This document shows positions 12,501 to 23,300 of a DNA stretch of 64,000 nucleotides, piece after piece. How positions within the stretch are numbered: the stretch's first letter is position 1; the number at the start of each line of letters is the position of its first letter. Position numbers and translations under genes: made by a program. The notes under the pieces are model-generated. The model was not told where the DNA came from. It saw only the letters and a list, made by a program, of their open reading frames with translations, and did no database searches. Source of the DNA: Sceloporus undulatus (lineage: Eukaryota; Chordata; Lepidosauria; Squamata; Phrynosomatidae); NCBI RefSeq assembly GCF_019175285.1, contig NC_056523.1, positions 120,138,513 through 120,202,512 on the forward strand, written 5' to 3'.

Positions 12501-13462
12501 CCGAGGGGTAGTCAAAAGTGTAGCTCTCCAGCTATTGCTGAACATCACCGCCTACCATTCCTTGCCCCTGGCTATACTGGCAAGGGCTGATGGGACATGC
12601 AATTCAGCAACATCTGGAGGCCATATTTTACTCATAACTTGTTGCTTAACTAATGTAGTCTTATCTTGTTCTCTTCATGACTTAGAATTCTAGTGCAATC
12701 GTCTGTTCATGTCTGTTTAACTCACAAAGGAAACAATGCATTTCAAGACTGAAAGGTTCCCTGACTAGCTTTCAGTTCATCATTTTTACCTCTCCAGTTT
12801 GTGTCTGCTTGGTATCACATCCTTGCTATGTAAATTGGTGCTGCTGGAATATGAAAGTTCCCCAACTAGCAAACAGGTGAAGGAACTCGCTAGCTTACTT
12901 CTTAAGAAAATCCTTCCCATGAAAACTAAGCTGCAGGCATATGCATGGCACAACTGCTTCCCCCTTCCTATGTAAGGAGCACATGGGTTATACAGTATCC
13001 AATTACCATCACGGAGTAATTTGTTGTTGTCCCCCAGATGCTTCTCTTGCCTTTTGAGATTTTTTCTTTTCTTTTAAGGGCCTGAAGTCCAAATACAGGA
13101 GTCAACAAAAATAAGCCAGCCCAGAGCCATACAACACAGTACAAGCTGTTTCACAGATGCTTCCGAATTTGAAGCACAGAAAATCAATCACCCAAATTAA
13201 AAGACTGTGATAACCGTAGCCTGTACTGACAGTGTGGACAAAATTAAACTGGAAAGCATCTCCTAGGCTTTATTTTCAAAAGAAAAATTACCAATATGCA
13301 ATCAACACATCAGTAAAGAAACGGGGGGCGGGGAGAGATTGCAGAAAGCTGCTTTCAAATCTGCCATGAATACCGTATATTCCGGCATATAAGATGACTG
13401 GGCGTATAAGACGACCCCCAACTTTACAACTTAAAATAGAGTATTTGGGATATACTCACTGT

Positions 13463-13712
13463 ATAATAATAATAATAATAATTTGTTTTATTTATATACC
13501 GCTATTCCAAAGATCATAGCGGTGAACAGCAAGTAAGCTAATTAGCAAGTAAGCTAATTTGCCCCCAACAGTCTGGGTACTCATTTTAGCGACCTCGGAA
13601 GGATGCAAGCCTGAGTCGAGCTTGGGCCCTTTTGCTGGTCTTGAACTCGCAACCTTGTGGTTTTGAGTGAATGGCTGCAGTACAGACATTTAACCACTGC
13701 GCCACCAGGGCT
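13463..13712 (-). mobile_element. Sauria-type tRNA SINE with (TAA)n tail
   Basis: Minus strand reads CCCTGGTGGCGCAGTGGTTA (A box), GGTTGCGAGTTCAAGACC (B box), ATCCTTCCGAGGTCGC, TGAGTACCCAGACTGTTGGG and the AGCGGTATATAAATAAAAC end followed by an ATT tail. Near full length, with one internal small duplication (AGCAAGTAAGCTAATT twice). Confidence 0.85.
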
Positions 13713-13777
13713 ATAAGACTACCCCTCTCTTCCTCGATAAGTCAGAAAGGAGCTGAAGGCACACAACAACAGCAGCT

Positions 13778-13812
<35 letters not shown>
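13778..13812. repeat. (CAG)n trinucleotide repeat, about 12 units
   Basis: An uninterrupted GCA run directly after a SINE tail (GGCACACAACAACAGCAGCT). Minus-strand open frames through it give poly-Leu/Cys and are not genes. Confidence 0.95.
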
Positions 13813-13814
<2 letters not shown>

Positions 13815-13988
13815 TAGAGGAGAAAGAGGGGGGAGGAGAAAAAAGGAGAAGGAGAAAGAAGAAAAGGAGGGGAAGAGGAGGCAGACTCCACTACACTCTG
13901 AGGAAGGAGTGTGTTCCATGTTTGAAATAACAGCATACACAACATTATTTCACCCGCCCTGACAACTCCTCCCGCCTGTCCTCTTGGT

Positions 13989-14830
13989 GCATCTACACTT
14001 TAGAATTAATGCAGTTTGACACCACTTTAAGAGCTGCTGCTCCATCCTATTGGAACCCTAGGATTTGTAGTTTTATAAGGTCTTTTGCCTTCTCTGCCCA
14101 AAGAATGCGAGGAGGGGCACTGATCCAAACTACAAATCCCAGGGATTCTGTATGGATGGAGCCGTGGCAGTTCAAGTGGCTCCTATTGGAATCAAAGCCC
14201 AGGAAGCTTTGTGCCAAATAGAAATGCGTTAGGCTGCAACTGCACTGCAGAAATAATCCAGTTTGACATCCCTTTAACTGCCCTGGCTCAGTACTATGGA
14301 ATCCTGGGAATTCTAGTTTTCTGAGACATCTCAGCAAACTTTGGTGTGACAACAAACTACAATTCCCAGGATTTCATAGCACTGGGCCATGGCAGTTAAA
14401 ATGGTATGAAACTGGATTGTCTCTGGAATGAAGATGCAGCCTACATTGGATCCAAGACACACTGCAGAAATAATCCAGTTCAAGACCACTTTAGCTGCCC
14501 TGGCTCAGTGCTAGGGAACCCTGGGAAGTGTAGTTTTGTGAGACATTGAGCCTTCTCTGTCAGAAAGAGCTCTGGTGCCACAACAAACTAAAATTCCCAG
14601 GATTCCCTAGCACTAAGCCAGGAGAGTTAAAGTGGTCACAAACTGGATTATTTCTGCAGTGTGTTTTGGACCTTGGTTATTAAAAATGCTCAAGACCCAA
14701 TCCATACTGAAGAAATAATCCAGTTTGAGACCGCTTTAACTGCCCTGGCTCAGTGCTAGGGAACCCTGGGAATTGTAGTTTTGTGAGAAAGAGCTCTGGT
14801 GCCACAATGAACTACAATTCCCATGCATCT
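13989..14830. mobile_element. Run of four palindromic hAT-type MITE copies
   Basis: Copies at about 13989-14225, 14235-14445, 14455-14668 and 14700-14830 (the last truncated). Each has inverted ends of the type CACTGCAGAAATAATCCAGT and the mirrored interior GGGAATTGTAGTTTTGTGAG / ACTACAATTCCCAGGATT. Third copy ends in ACTGGATTATTTCTGCAGTG, the exact complement of its start. Confidence 0.8.
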
Positions 14831-15002
14831 GAGGAAGTATGCTTAAGTCTAGGAAAGCTGCCAACTTTTCTTTCAGTGAGTCTCAAATGTGCTACAAGAC
14901 CCATCTCTCTATCCTCATCATCACCACTATTGTTATCATTAAATCCAAATGCATCTGCAGAAGTGGACTTAAACTGGCAACACTGATATAAATAAATAAA
15001 GG

Positions 15003-15056
<54 letters not shown>
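15003..15056. repeat. (TAA)n microsatellite, about 18 units
   Basis: Uninterrupted ATA/TAA run. The minus-strand frames give poly-Ile or poly-Leu artefacts. Confidence 0.95.
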
Positions 15057-15404
15057 TACTGTAGACTGTAGACTCTATCTCTGGGGCTGGGATCTGGAAG
15101 CATGGAGGCAATTCCCTTGAAAAACCAGGGAATCCTGGGAATTGTAGTTTGTGAGGACGGGGGGGGGGGCAACCACTGTCCTCTCTCTGATTGGCTGTTA
15201 GTGTGACTCCATCCAAACAGGATTGGTTGCTCTGTAGCCTGGCTCTAGTCAGAGGGACTCAGGGGCTGAGAGAGAGAGAGACTAGAGACCCTTTTCTGAG
15301 GGTGGGGTGGAGACCACTCTCCAGCCCTCTCTCTGATTGGCTGAAAACTGTGTGTGACTCCAAAGGATTGGTTGCTCTGTAGCCAGCCTCGCTCTCAGGC
15401 TGGA

Positions 15405-15605
15405 GGGAAGGTAGAGAGACCTTCTGCCGTCCAAGGACAGGAAGAGAAGGGAGGGAGCAAGCAAGGAAGGAAGGAAAAGAAAAGGAAGAAAAAGGGAAGG
15501 GAGGAAGGAGGGAGGGAGGGAGAGAAGGAAGGAGGGGAAAAGAAAGGGAGGGAAGGAAGGAAGGGGAAAAAGCAAAGGAGGGAAGGAACGGAGGAGGATG
15601 CTTCT
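15405..15605. repeat. Purine-rich (GGAA/GGGA) tract
   Basis: About 200 bp nearly pure purine on the plus strand (AGGAAGGAAGG, GGGAGGGAGGGAG patterns), long enough to form triplex DNA. The overlapping open frames on both strands are low-complexity. Confidence 0.9.
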
Positions 15606-15741
15606 TTGCCTTTGAGAAAAGGCTTCTCTGCCAAGGGCTCTCTTTAGGACCCAGGGGCTTTCCGGAGTACAAGACGACCCCCGACTTTGGGGAAGATTTT
15701 CCAGGGCTAAAAAGTCGTCTTGTACGACGGAAAATACGGTA

Positions 15742-16780
15742 TGTCCCCATATAGTATGTGCTAATCATGCAATTCCTCAAATCTTGCTGGATTCCAACTT
15801 ACAGTATTCATTACCATGGCCTATTCTGGCTTGAGTTGTGGGGACTTACAGTCCTACATGTGAAAGGCTACATGATTTCCCCTCCTACTGCAGTTATCTG
15901 CATAATTAAAGCAAAGGTAAAGGAAATCTGATGAACTACCTACAAACCTCATGTTACACTGTTTCCCCAAATATAACAACTTATCCATATGTTATATGGC
16001 TGATCCAGGTTTTACACTACAGTACTATCAATAAAAGTCTGAGGAAAGAAAAAAGATGTTAAACTTTAATACTTCTTGAAAGAATAATCTACATTATCAT
16101 CTCCAAATACAGTAATTCATAATCTTTCTGTTCCTGGTACTGAAAAAAATGAATTAAAACAAAAGAGCAAATGAATTTGCATTAAAAAATACTTGTTTTG
16201 ACCTTCATTATTCATATGTCATGGGTACCTGACATGATATTTTTTTGCCTTGGCTTCATATTTGAAAATGAAAATAAATCTAAAATGAAAATCTATACTT
16301 GGAAAATCAAGGCATCTATTTTCGGAAAATGAATAAAGCCAAGCGAGGGAGACAACAAGAAAGTTGCAAATGTTAAAACAGGTATCAGTAAAGGTTTGGT
16401 AAGAGAAATGCTCTGGCCTCTAAATTTGATCACATTCTAATACATCAGAGAATGGAATGTGGGCTGAATGGATTACTTTGTGTTATAAAATGATGACAGA
16501 CATCTAATAAGGTAGGATCAATTGATAACAGGAAGAAACTGCAAATTGCAACTGAGATGTGCGTGTGTCTTTATCTCTTAGAGAACACATCACATTACAA
16601 AATTTCTATGTAGGCTCACTACCACATAAGTACATACAAAGCCATGTATGAAAATCTCTGCATGAAATTTGTATATATCTCATATGTGAAAGTGATAGGA
16701 ATATCACATGTGAGAGCCCACATTTTTATTACTGACAAGCTGTACCCAGTCTGGTTAAATAGAAAAGAAAGGAGAAAGTG
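15742..16780. other. AT-rich intergenic, nothing recognised
   Basis: No exon or named repeat could be supported. Confidence 0.4.
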
Positions 16781-16789
16781 CACTTTTCT

Positions 16790-17235
16790 GAAATATTTAA
16801 TTTCACAATGCTTGTGGGTATGCAATTTTTTTTGTTGTTTCATTGTCTGTGTAGATATAGAGATTGTGTGGTTTACCAACTGTAGAACATGCAACATATA
16901 ATTGTCCATGTGAGAAGCAATCCGTGTCTAGATCTAAACCACACAATTCTAAAGATTGGCCCTGAGCTTTGTTGATGGTGACTGCAAATGCCAATCAAAT
17001 ATTTAGTATAGCGTGTGTTGCTGTTACGTCCAACAGATGGCACTCTTTTTTTAAAAAAACATATTTTTACCTGTCGCAGGTGTGACATCTATATAATAGT
17101 AGGTAGATGTATATAAAAACATATGTGTATTCGAATGAAATGTTGTGTCAAAATTTCAAAGCAATCAGTGAAGAAGTTTCGGAGATTTAATATTTTGAAC
17201 AAATAAACATTTGCATTTTTAGATAGATAGATGTG
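16790..17235 (-). mobile_element. Helitron remnant with helicase C-terminus
   Basis: Minus strand 16994-16803 encodes FAVTINKAQGQSLELCGLDL, then FSHGQLYVACSTVG and a short tail to a stop. This is the last motif block of the PIF1-like helicase of Helitron RepHel proteins (family pattern TINKSQGQTL...FSHGQLYVALSRV). The adjoining 17100-17235 (AATTTCAAAGCAATCAGTGA, GTTTCGGAGATT, then TTTTTAGATAGATAG) looks like Helitron terminal sequence. Upstream helicase domains and the Rep domain are missing. Confidence 0.8.
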
Positions 17236-17804
17236 CTTGTCTTTTTAAAGTGTTTTAACCTGTGCTTTAATTTAATTCTGACTTAGCATTCAATCTTAAT
17301 TTGTTCTTTTATTCAGTGTTACTATAAATTATGCTGAACCTCATTCTAGTAAGAAAAGTGGGAAAAGTAAGAAAAGTTGTCAGCAGAAACAAAGATATTG
17401 TATATATTTGAAATTTTAGCCAAAAAATTAACTCCCAAAAACTGGGTAAACTTATCTATGGGTCATTAAGTAAGTACTGTACTTTTAACACTTATCAAAA
17501 AGGAACCATCCTCTTCTCTGACTGGCAAAGGTGAGGGTTTAGTCCATCTTGGGAGAACCTTTTAAAAAGCACCAAATTCCTCTACTCTCTGCCACAGCAC
17601 ATCTTCTGGCCATTTTGATTGCCTGGGCAGGAAAATGGTGGCAGCGGCCGCTCTATAGCATTTCCTCACAAGGAAGTGTTGAGAGGAATTTCGCTTTGAA
17701 GGATCTGAATAAGACATTTGTGTATGTTCTTCATCTTTTCTAGGTTAAAATTGGGCAAAGTTATCAAAATTAACATTAAAGGTTTTAATCACTGCTAACT
17801 TGGG

Positions 17805-18125
17805 CCTGATACACACCGTCCTCGCGGCGATAATAGGGCTCGCAACTGCACACCAACCACATGGTCCCGAGCCCTACGTGTGGACAGCACCATTACAGTG
17901 CAATCCCACCACCAGAGGGGGCGTGTGCATTAAGTGTGGGTGTCACAGTGCCCACACATCATGCAAACGAAGAGATGTTGTAAGGGCTGTGATGCAGCCC
18001 TTATGATGTCCCAAAAAGGAGCCACTCTAGGTGGCTCCATTTTTGGTCCGCAGCGGTGCCGGGTGGTTTGGTTGCTGCAGCAATGCTGCGGACCAAAAAT
18101 AGGTGCTTACAGACTGCACTGAAAG
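17805..18125. mobile_element. GC-rich fold-back MITE, hAT-like
   Basis: Internal inverted repeats TTTTTGGTCCGCAGC / GCTGCGGACCAAAAATA and AGGGCT...AGCCCT, CpG-rich against its surroundings, ending near GCTTACAGACTGCACTG. Related in style to 11244-11607. Confidence 0.5.
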
Positions 18126-18889
18126 GGGTGGTCTCTACTGCTCCATCGTTGACATTTTCTTTGCTTTGCCTTTACATCCTTTTTAATATGTGCATGTTTT
18201 CTTAGCCCCATCTACATTTGGTCACCTCCCCCACATATCACACAGCCATCATTTGCCATAGTTCCCTCCTCATCCATCCATCTTTTAGAGTGAACACAAA
18301 CAATTATGCCTTCCAGAATTCTGTAAGTTATTGGGCATGGTTCTCCTTTGCTTTGTTCTTTACATCCTGTGTTACATGCCCCTAGATTTTACCGTCAACT
18401 TATCCATGGGTCATATAAAAATCTATAATTCTGGCCCCCAAACCTAGCCTCTTTGACTTACAGATGACGTCAAATTATACATGCATATATACTGTAGATA
18501 AATAAATATATGTTATGACAACAGTCATTTAATGGTTCAAATGAGGGGTTAGCGCTTGCCAGGGCCCATGGCTGTGCATTTTCAAAGATCCGATGGAAAA
18601 GAGCTATGATGTAGTACCATTCCAACCAATTTCCCAGTAAGCAACATAAAGGGCAGGAGAAAAAACGGAGTAATCCAGATTTTGCATCCCTCTCACATGG
18701 CATTCTCAGCCAGTCACTCAACCCAAAAGAGACAGGACAAAAAATCTGATAATTCTGCTGTGTGGCACCTGATCCTCTTCAAGCCTCTTTCTGTGAAGAA
18801 AAAAACTTCACACATACAAGTGAGTAATGGTATTTTTCAGAACAAGTGAAGATAGAAATACGGAACTCAGTAAGAGGTGCTCAAAAAAA

Positions 18890-20192
18890 GACAACACAAG
18901 ATATTGTACCAGCAATACATCTTTAATGTCATATTGTATTTTTAACTTATAAAGTGTGCGTCAAGACCTCAAACTAAGATAAAGTTAGAATATACGAAGT
19001 AACTGACACCAAAAGTGGCCTCCAAAAGACAAAAGTGGGAAATGTCAGAAAGTTATCTGCTGTCAATCTGTGAATGTTTTATCTTGAAAGGTCAGTTGAT
19101 AGAAAGTTGCAGGAGGGAAAGAAGACTGAAAATGCATCACCAGAAGCTGCCTTGCGGTTTTTGTTTTGTCTGTTGTTAGCAGAAAGCTTGTATAGCATAC
19201 ACTCCAGCACTTCCAATACAGAAGTGAAAACACAAAATTTACACAACAGTAAACTGGAGGTAAGTATCCAGGGTTAAATGTCTTCAATCCAAGCGTATAT
19301 TTTTGTTCTTGTAAATAGGGTAAATACAGGTATCTGAAGTAGCTAATCCACCTGTGTGTATGCTTTGGAGGAATACTTGTATTGTTATAGCTCTGTTGCT
19401 TGAACTAAACTATGAGATTTTAGATGTTACTTATTAACTCATTTAACTCATTATTACTCATTTAACAAAGAGATTTGGTAAATTTCTGCATTTAATGGGA
19501 TTCAAATTGCTCAGATAAAACATTAGCCAGCAAAAGGCAAGGAGAACATCCATGTTTCATATTTCCAACTGACCAAAGAGAGAGTCGAGATAAGCAAATT
19601 ACTGTGTACACAGAATCATGCATCTATGGTAAAGATAAATAAACCATGAGGTTTAAAATGCAAAATATGGTGAAATTTTATAAGCATCAAAACTATATAT
19701 TAGTTGCAAAAATAAAGTGTTACTTTAGTATATTTTATCATAGCTAAAGCAATCTCCAATGCTTCCCACTTCAATTTCAACCACAAGAAAATAGCTTCCA
19801 AAATTAAATATGAAAGTCCTATGCTTTAATTTTTTAATCTTTTTTTTTTTTTGGCAATTAAGGAAATGAATGTTAAGGGAAATTCTGCATAGCAAATGCA
19901 AACACACACAAAAACACACAGCTGTACTTTTCAAAAGTGAGAAAGCAAATCTTCTTATCAATGGTTACTGATGGCTGTAAGAATCACATCACTAGATATT
20001 TATGTAAGCCAACTGGCAAAACAGAAAGAAATATCAAACAAAATTCTTTGCTATAATTTCACTAGTGCAAGACCATGATTTTACCTGATTTGAATTAAAT
20101 CTGAAACATACAACACTTAATACAAAACTAGCCTTTCCCCCTGCATTTTAAAAAAGTGCCTCATACCATACTTACACTAAAATATTTACAAA
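18890..20192 (-). other. MAT2B: Probable MAT2B 3' untranslated region
   Basis: About 1.3 kb of AT-rich sequence after the stop with no recognised repeat. On the minus strand an ATTAAA hexamer at 18922-18927 is followed within about 20 nt by a GT/T-rich stretch, a reasonable polyadenylation site. The length fits what is known of MAT2B mRNAs, but the exact end is inferred. Confidence 0.55.
18922..18927 (-). terminator. Candidate poly(A) signal ATTAAA for MAT2B
   Basis: ATTAAA on the minus strand, followed by a short spacer and then a TGTGTTGTCTTTTTTT-like downstream element. It is the only hexamer with a convincing downstream element that I saw in the 1.3 kb after the stop. Confidence 0.45.
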
Positions 20193-20363
20193 CTAGTGGA
20201 AAACAGTCTGTCTCCATCTCTTGTCGGTCAAAAAAGGCCAAAGTGATTCCTTAATCCCAACCCGAAAAGGAGTTTGTTGTTCAATGCCCAACATGCGCAG
20301 TCTGGAACAGTCAAGATGAGCATTCTTGGGACGAAGTGCACCCACTACTGGGCTATCTGTAAT
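20193..20363 (-). CDS. MAT2B: MAT2B coding exon 7 with stop
   Basis: 56 codons plus TAG, residues 279-334. Encodes [18 protein letters not shown] and the C-terminal [13 protein letters not shown] run of six T keeps the frame, giving WPFLTDKRW as expected. The human protein has WPFLIDKRW. Confidence 0.95.
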   Translation of the reverse strand: MTDSPVVGALRPKNAHLDCSRLRMLGIEQQTPFRVGIKESLWPFLTDKRWRQTVFH

Positions 20364-23300
20364 CTAAAAATAATAATAGGCAGCAAAGAGATATATGCAG
20401 ATTCTGTACAATGAAGAGTTCAGGCATTTTTTCCATAGGACCCCACAATTTCTTTTGTCCATAAACAATATATAATATCATCTTAAATATTTTGCCATAG
20501 TAGGACTCAACAGTGAATAAAAAACTTTGCTAGTATTGAAAGACAAAGGCTTTTCTGCCCCCAAATCCTCGGCTGGGTCTTATTCTTTTGAACTATAATT
20601 CCAGTGGCACTACGAGCTGGGATAAACTGGGAATTTTAGTCCACAGTTAATATTTTCAAATGCTGAGCTGACATAGCTGTCTAATATTTTAAATGCAAAA
20701 CTGAGAAATTACTCATTTTTTGAGGAACCACAGCCCACTGAATTGCTGCCCTGACCATAAAGGACAGGACTTAGCTCTTCTGGCAACCTGCTTAGTTTCT
20801 ATACTATGCAAAGAGGAAGGATGGAACATCCTATCCCTTCCTTCATCAAGAATCATAGAGCTGGAAGATACCGCAAGGGCCATCTAGTCCAACCCCCTGC
20901 CATGCAGGAAATCCAGATCAAAGCATCCCCAACAGATGGCCATCCAGCCTCCGTTTGAAGACCTTCAAGGAAGGAGACTCCACTACACTCTGAGGGAATG
21001 TGTTCCACTGTCGAACAGCCCTTACTGTCAGGAAGTTCCTCCTAATGTTGAGGTGGAATCTCTTTTCCTGTAGCTTGCATCCATTGCTCCGGGTCCTAGT
21101 CTCTGGAGCAGCAGTAAACAAGCTTGCTCCCTCCTCAATATGACATCCCTTCAAATATTTAAACAGGGCTATCATATCACCTCTTAACCTTCTTTTCTCC
21201 AGGACTAAACATACCCAGCTCTCTAAGGCGTTCCTCATAGGGCATGGTTTCCAGACCCTTCACCATTTTAGTCGCCCTCCTTTGGACATGCTCCAGTTTC
21301 TCAATGTCCTTTTAAAATTGTGGCACCCAGAATTGGACACAATATTCCAGGTGGGGCCTGACCAGAGCAGAATACAGTGGCACTATTACTTCCCTTGATC
21401 TAGACACTATACTTCTATTGATGCAGCCTAAAATCGCATTGGCCTTGTTAGCTGCCGCATCGCACTATTGACTCATGTTCAACTTGTGGTCTACTTGGAC
21501 TCCTAGATCCCTTTCACATGTTGTCTCCTTAAGCCAGGTGTCCCCCATCCTATAGTAAGTAAGTAAGTAAAATTTTATTTATATACCGCCTTTCTCAGAC
21601 CAAGGCGGTTTCCAACATTCCACATAACAATATAAAATCACAAGAAATATACATTAAAACCTTGTACAATAAAAAACAATAAAAACCACAATTCATGCCA
21701 GCTTGACATGCTGACAAAGGGGGCGAGGAGAGAATACTTCAGGGGTCAGGGAGTCAGGGGTAAGCCTGCTCAAATAGGAATGTTTTTAACCCCTTCCTAA
21801 ACTGGGTAAGGGAGGCGACCAAGCGGAGCTCAAAGGGCAGCGCGTTCCAGAGGCTGGGGGCCGAGATGGAGAAGGCCCTCCTAGTAGTGGCAACTAATCT
21901 GGCCTCTGGAACCCTTAGCAATTGCTGCCCGGTTGATCTGAGTGTGCGGGGCGGATTGTACGGAGAGAGGCGGTCCTCTAAGTACCCTGGGCCCAAGCCA
22001 TTTAGGGCTTTATAGGTAACAACCAACACCTTGTATTGCGCCCGGAAGCGAATAGGCAGCCAGTGGAGGTCTTTTAAGACTGGTGTTATATGGCTGGTTC
22101 TAGATGTATTAGTGACCAGTCTTGCTGCCATATTCTGTACTAATTGTAGCTTCCGGGTATGGTACAAGGGTTGCCCCATGTAGAGTGCATTGCAGAAATC
22201 CAAGCGAGAGGTTACCAGAGCATGTACCCCCGTTTCTAGGTCGCCCCGGCCCAGGTAGGGACGCAGTTGGCGTATCAGCCTAAGTTGATAACAGGTGCTC
22301 CTGACCGTCGCACTCACCTGAGAGGTAAGGTGGAGCGACGAGTCAAGGAGCACCCCCAAACTGCGTATTGAGTCCTTCACAGGAAGCGTGATCCCGTTTA
22401 GGACAGGTGGAATCACTGCCTTTCCCGGACCGGGGGAACCTATCACGAGTACTTCCGTTTTCTCTGGATTCAAGCTGAGTCTGTTTTCCTTCATCCAGCC
22501 CATTACCGACTCCAGACAGGCCACGAGAGGAGAGATGCCATCCCTGGTCACTGCATCAGTCGGAGACATAGAGAAGACTATTTGGGTGTCATCAGCGTAC
22601 TGATAACCCCGCGCCCCATGTCTCTGGATGATCTCTCCCAGCAATTTCATGTAAATGTTAAAAAGCATGGGAGACAGAATGGCTCCTTGAGGGACCCCAG
22701 ATGTAAGGGCCCTCCTATCGGAGCACACGTCCCCCAGCTGCACCATCTGGAACCTCCAAGAGAGGTAGGATCGGAACCACTGGAGTGCAGTGCCCCCGAT
22801 TCCCAACTCTACCAGGCGCTCCAGAAGGATACCATGGTCTATGGTATCGAAAGCCGCTGAGATGTCTAAGAGCACTAACAGGGACACACTACCCCTGTCC
22901 ATTCCCAGACGGAGATCATCGACCAAGGCGACCATAGCAGTCTCAACCCCGTAAACCGTCCGAAAGCAGGTTTGAAATGAGTCTAGATAATCCGTTTCAT
23001 CCAAGATCGATTGAAGCTGGATTGCAACCGCCCTCTCGATCACCTTCCCTAAAAATGGCAGTAGCGAGACTGGCCGATAATTGTTATGCATCAGGGGGTC
23101 AAGGGATGGCTTTTTGAGCAGAGGTTTTACCATGGCCAATTTTAAGCTCGATGGAAATTGCCCATCCCTCAAAGATGTATTAATAATCTGGTGTAACATT
23201 AAAGTTACTGCTGGTCCCCCCTGAGCCACTAGCCATGAGGGACAGGGATTGAGGGAGCAGGTTGTCTTCCTAACACTTCTAAGGATCTTGTCCACATCCT

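Larger units (their letters stand above)
13371..15741. mobile_element. Composite DNA transposon with TACCGTAT ends, filled with younger insertions
   Basis: The outer ends are TACCGTATATTCCGGCATAT and, inverted, TACCGTATTTTCCGTCGTAC, followed inward by CGTATAAGACGACCCCCAAC on the left and, on the right, TACAAGACGACCCCCGACTT. TA dinucleotides at the ends suggest a Tc1/mariner/pogo-type insertion. Between them lie a Sauria-type SINE, a CAG repeat, three to four hAT MITE copies, a TAA microsatellite and a purine tract. No transposase is visible. Confidence 0.6.

Noticed and set aside
15259-15780. 173-codon minus frame and its neighbours
   Set aside because: The frame runs through a purine tract and gives Pro/Ser/Leu-rich low-complexity protein. 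No conserved residues.
20221-20240. Apparent frameshift near the end of MAT2B exon 7
   Set aside because: An initial reading with seven T gave a frame change. Recounting shows six T, which keeps [12 protein letters not shown] in frame.
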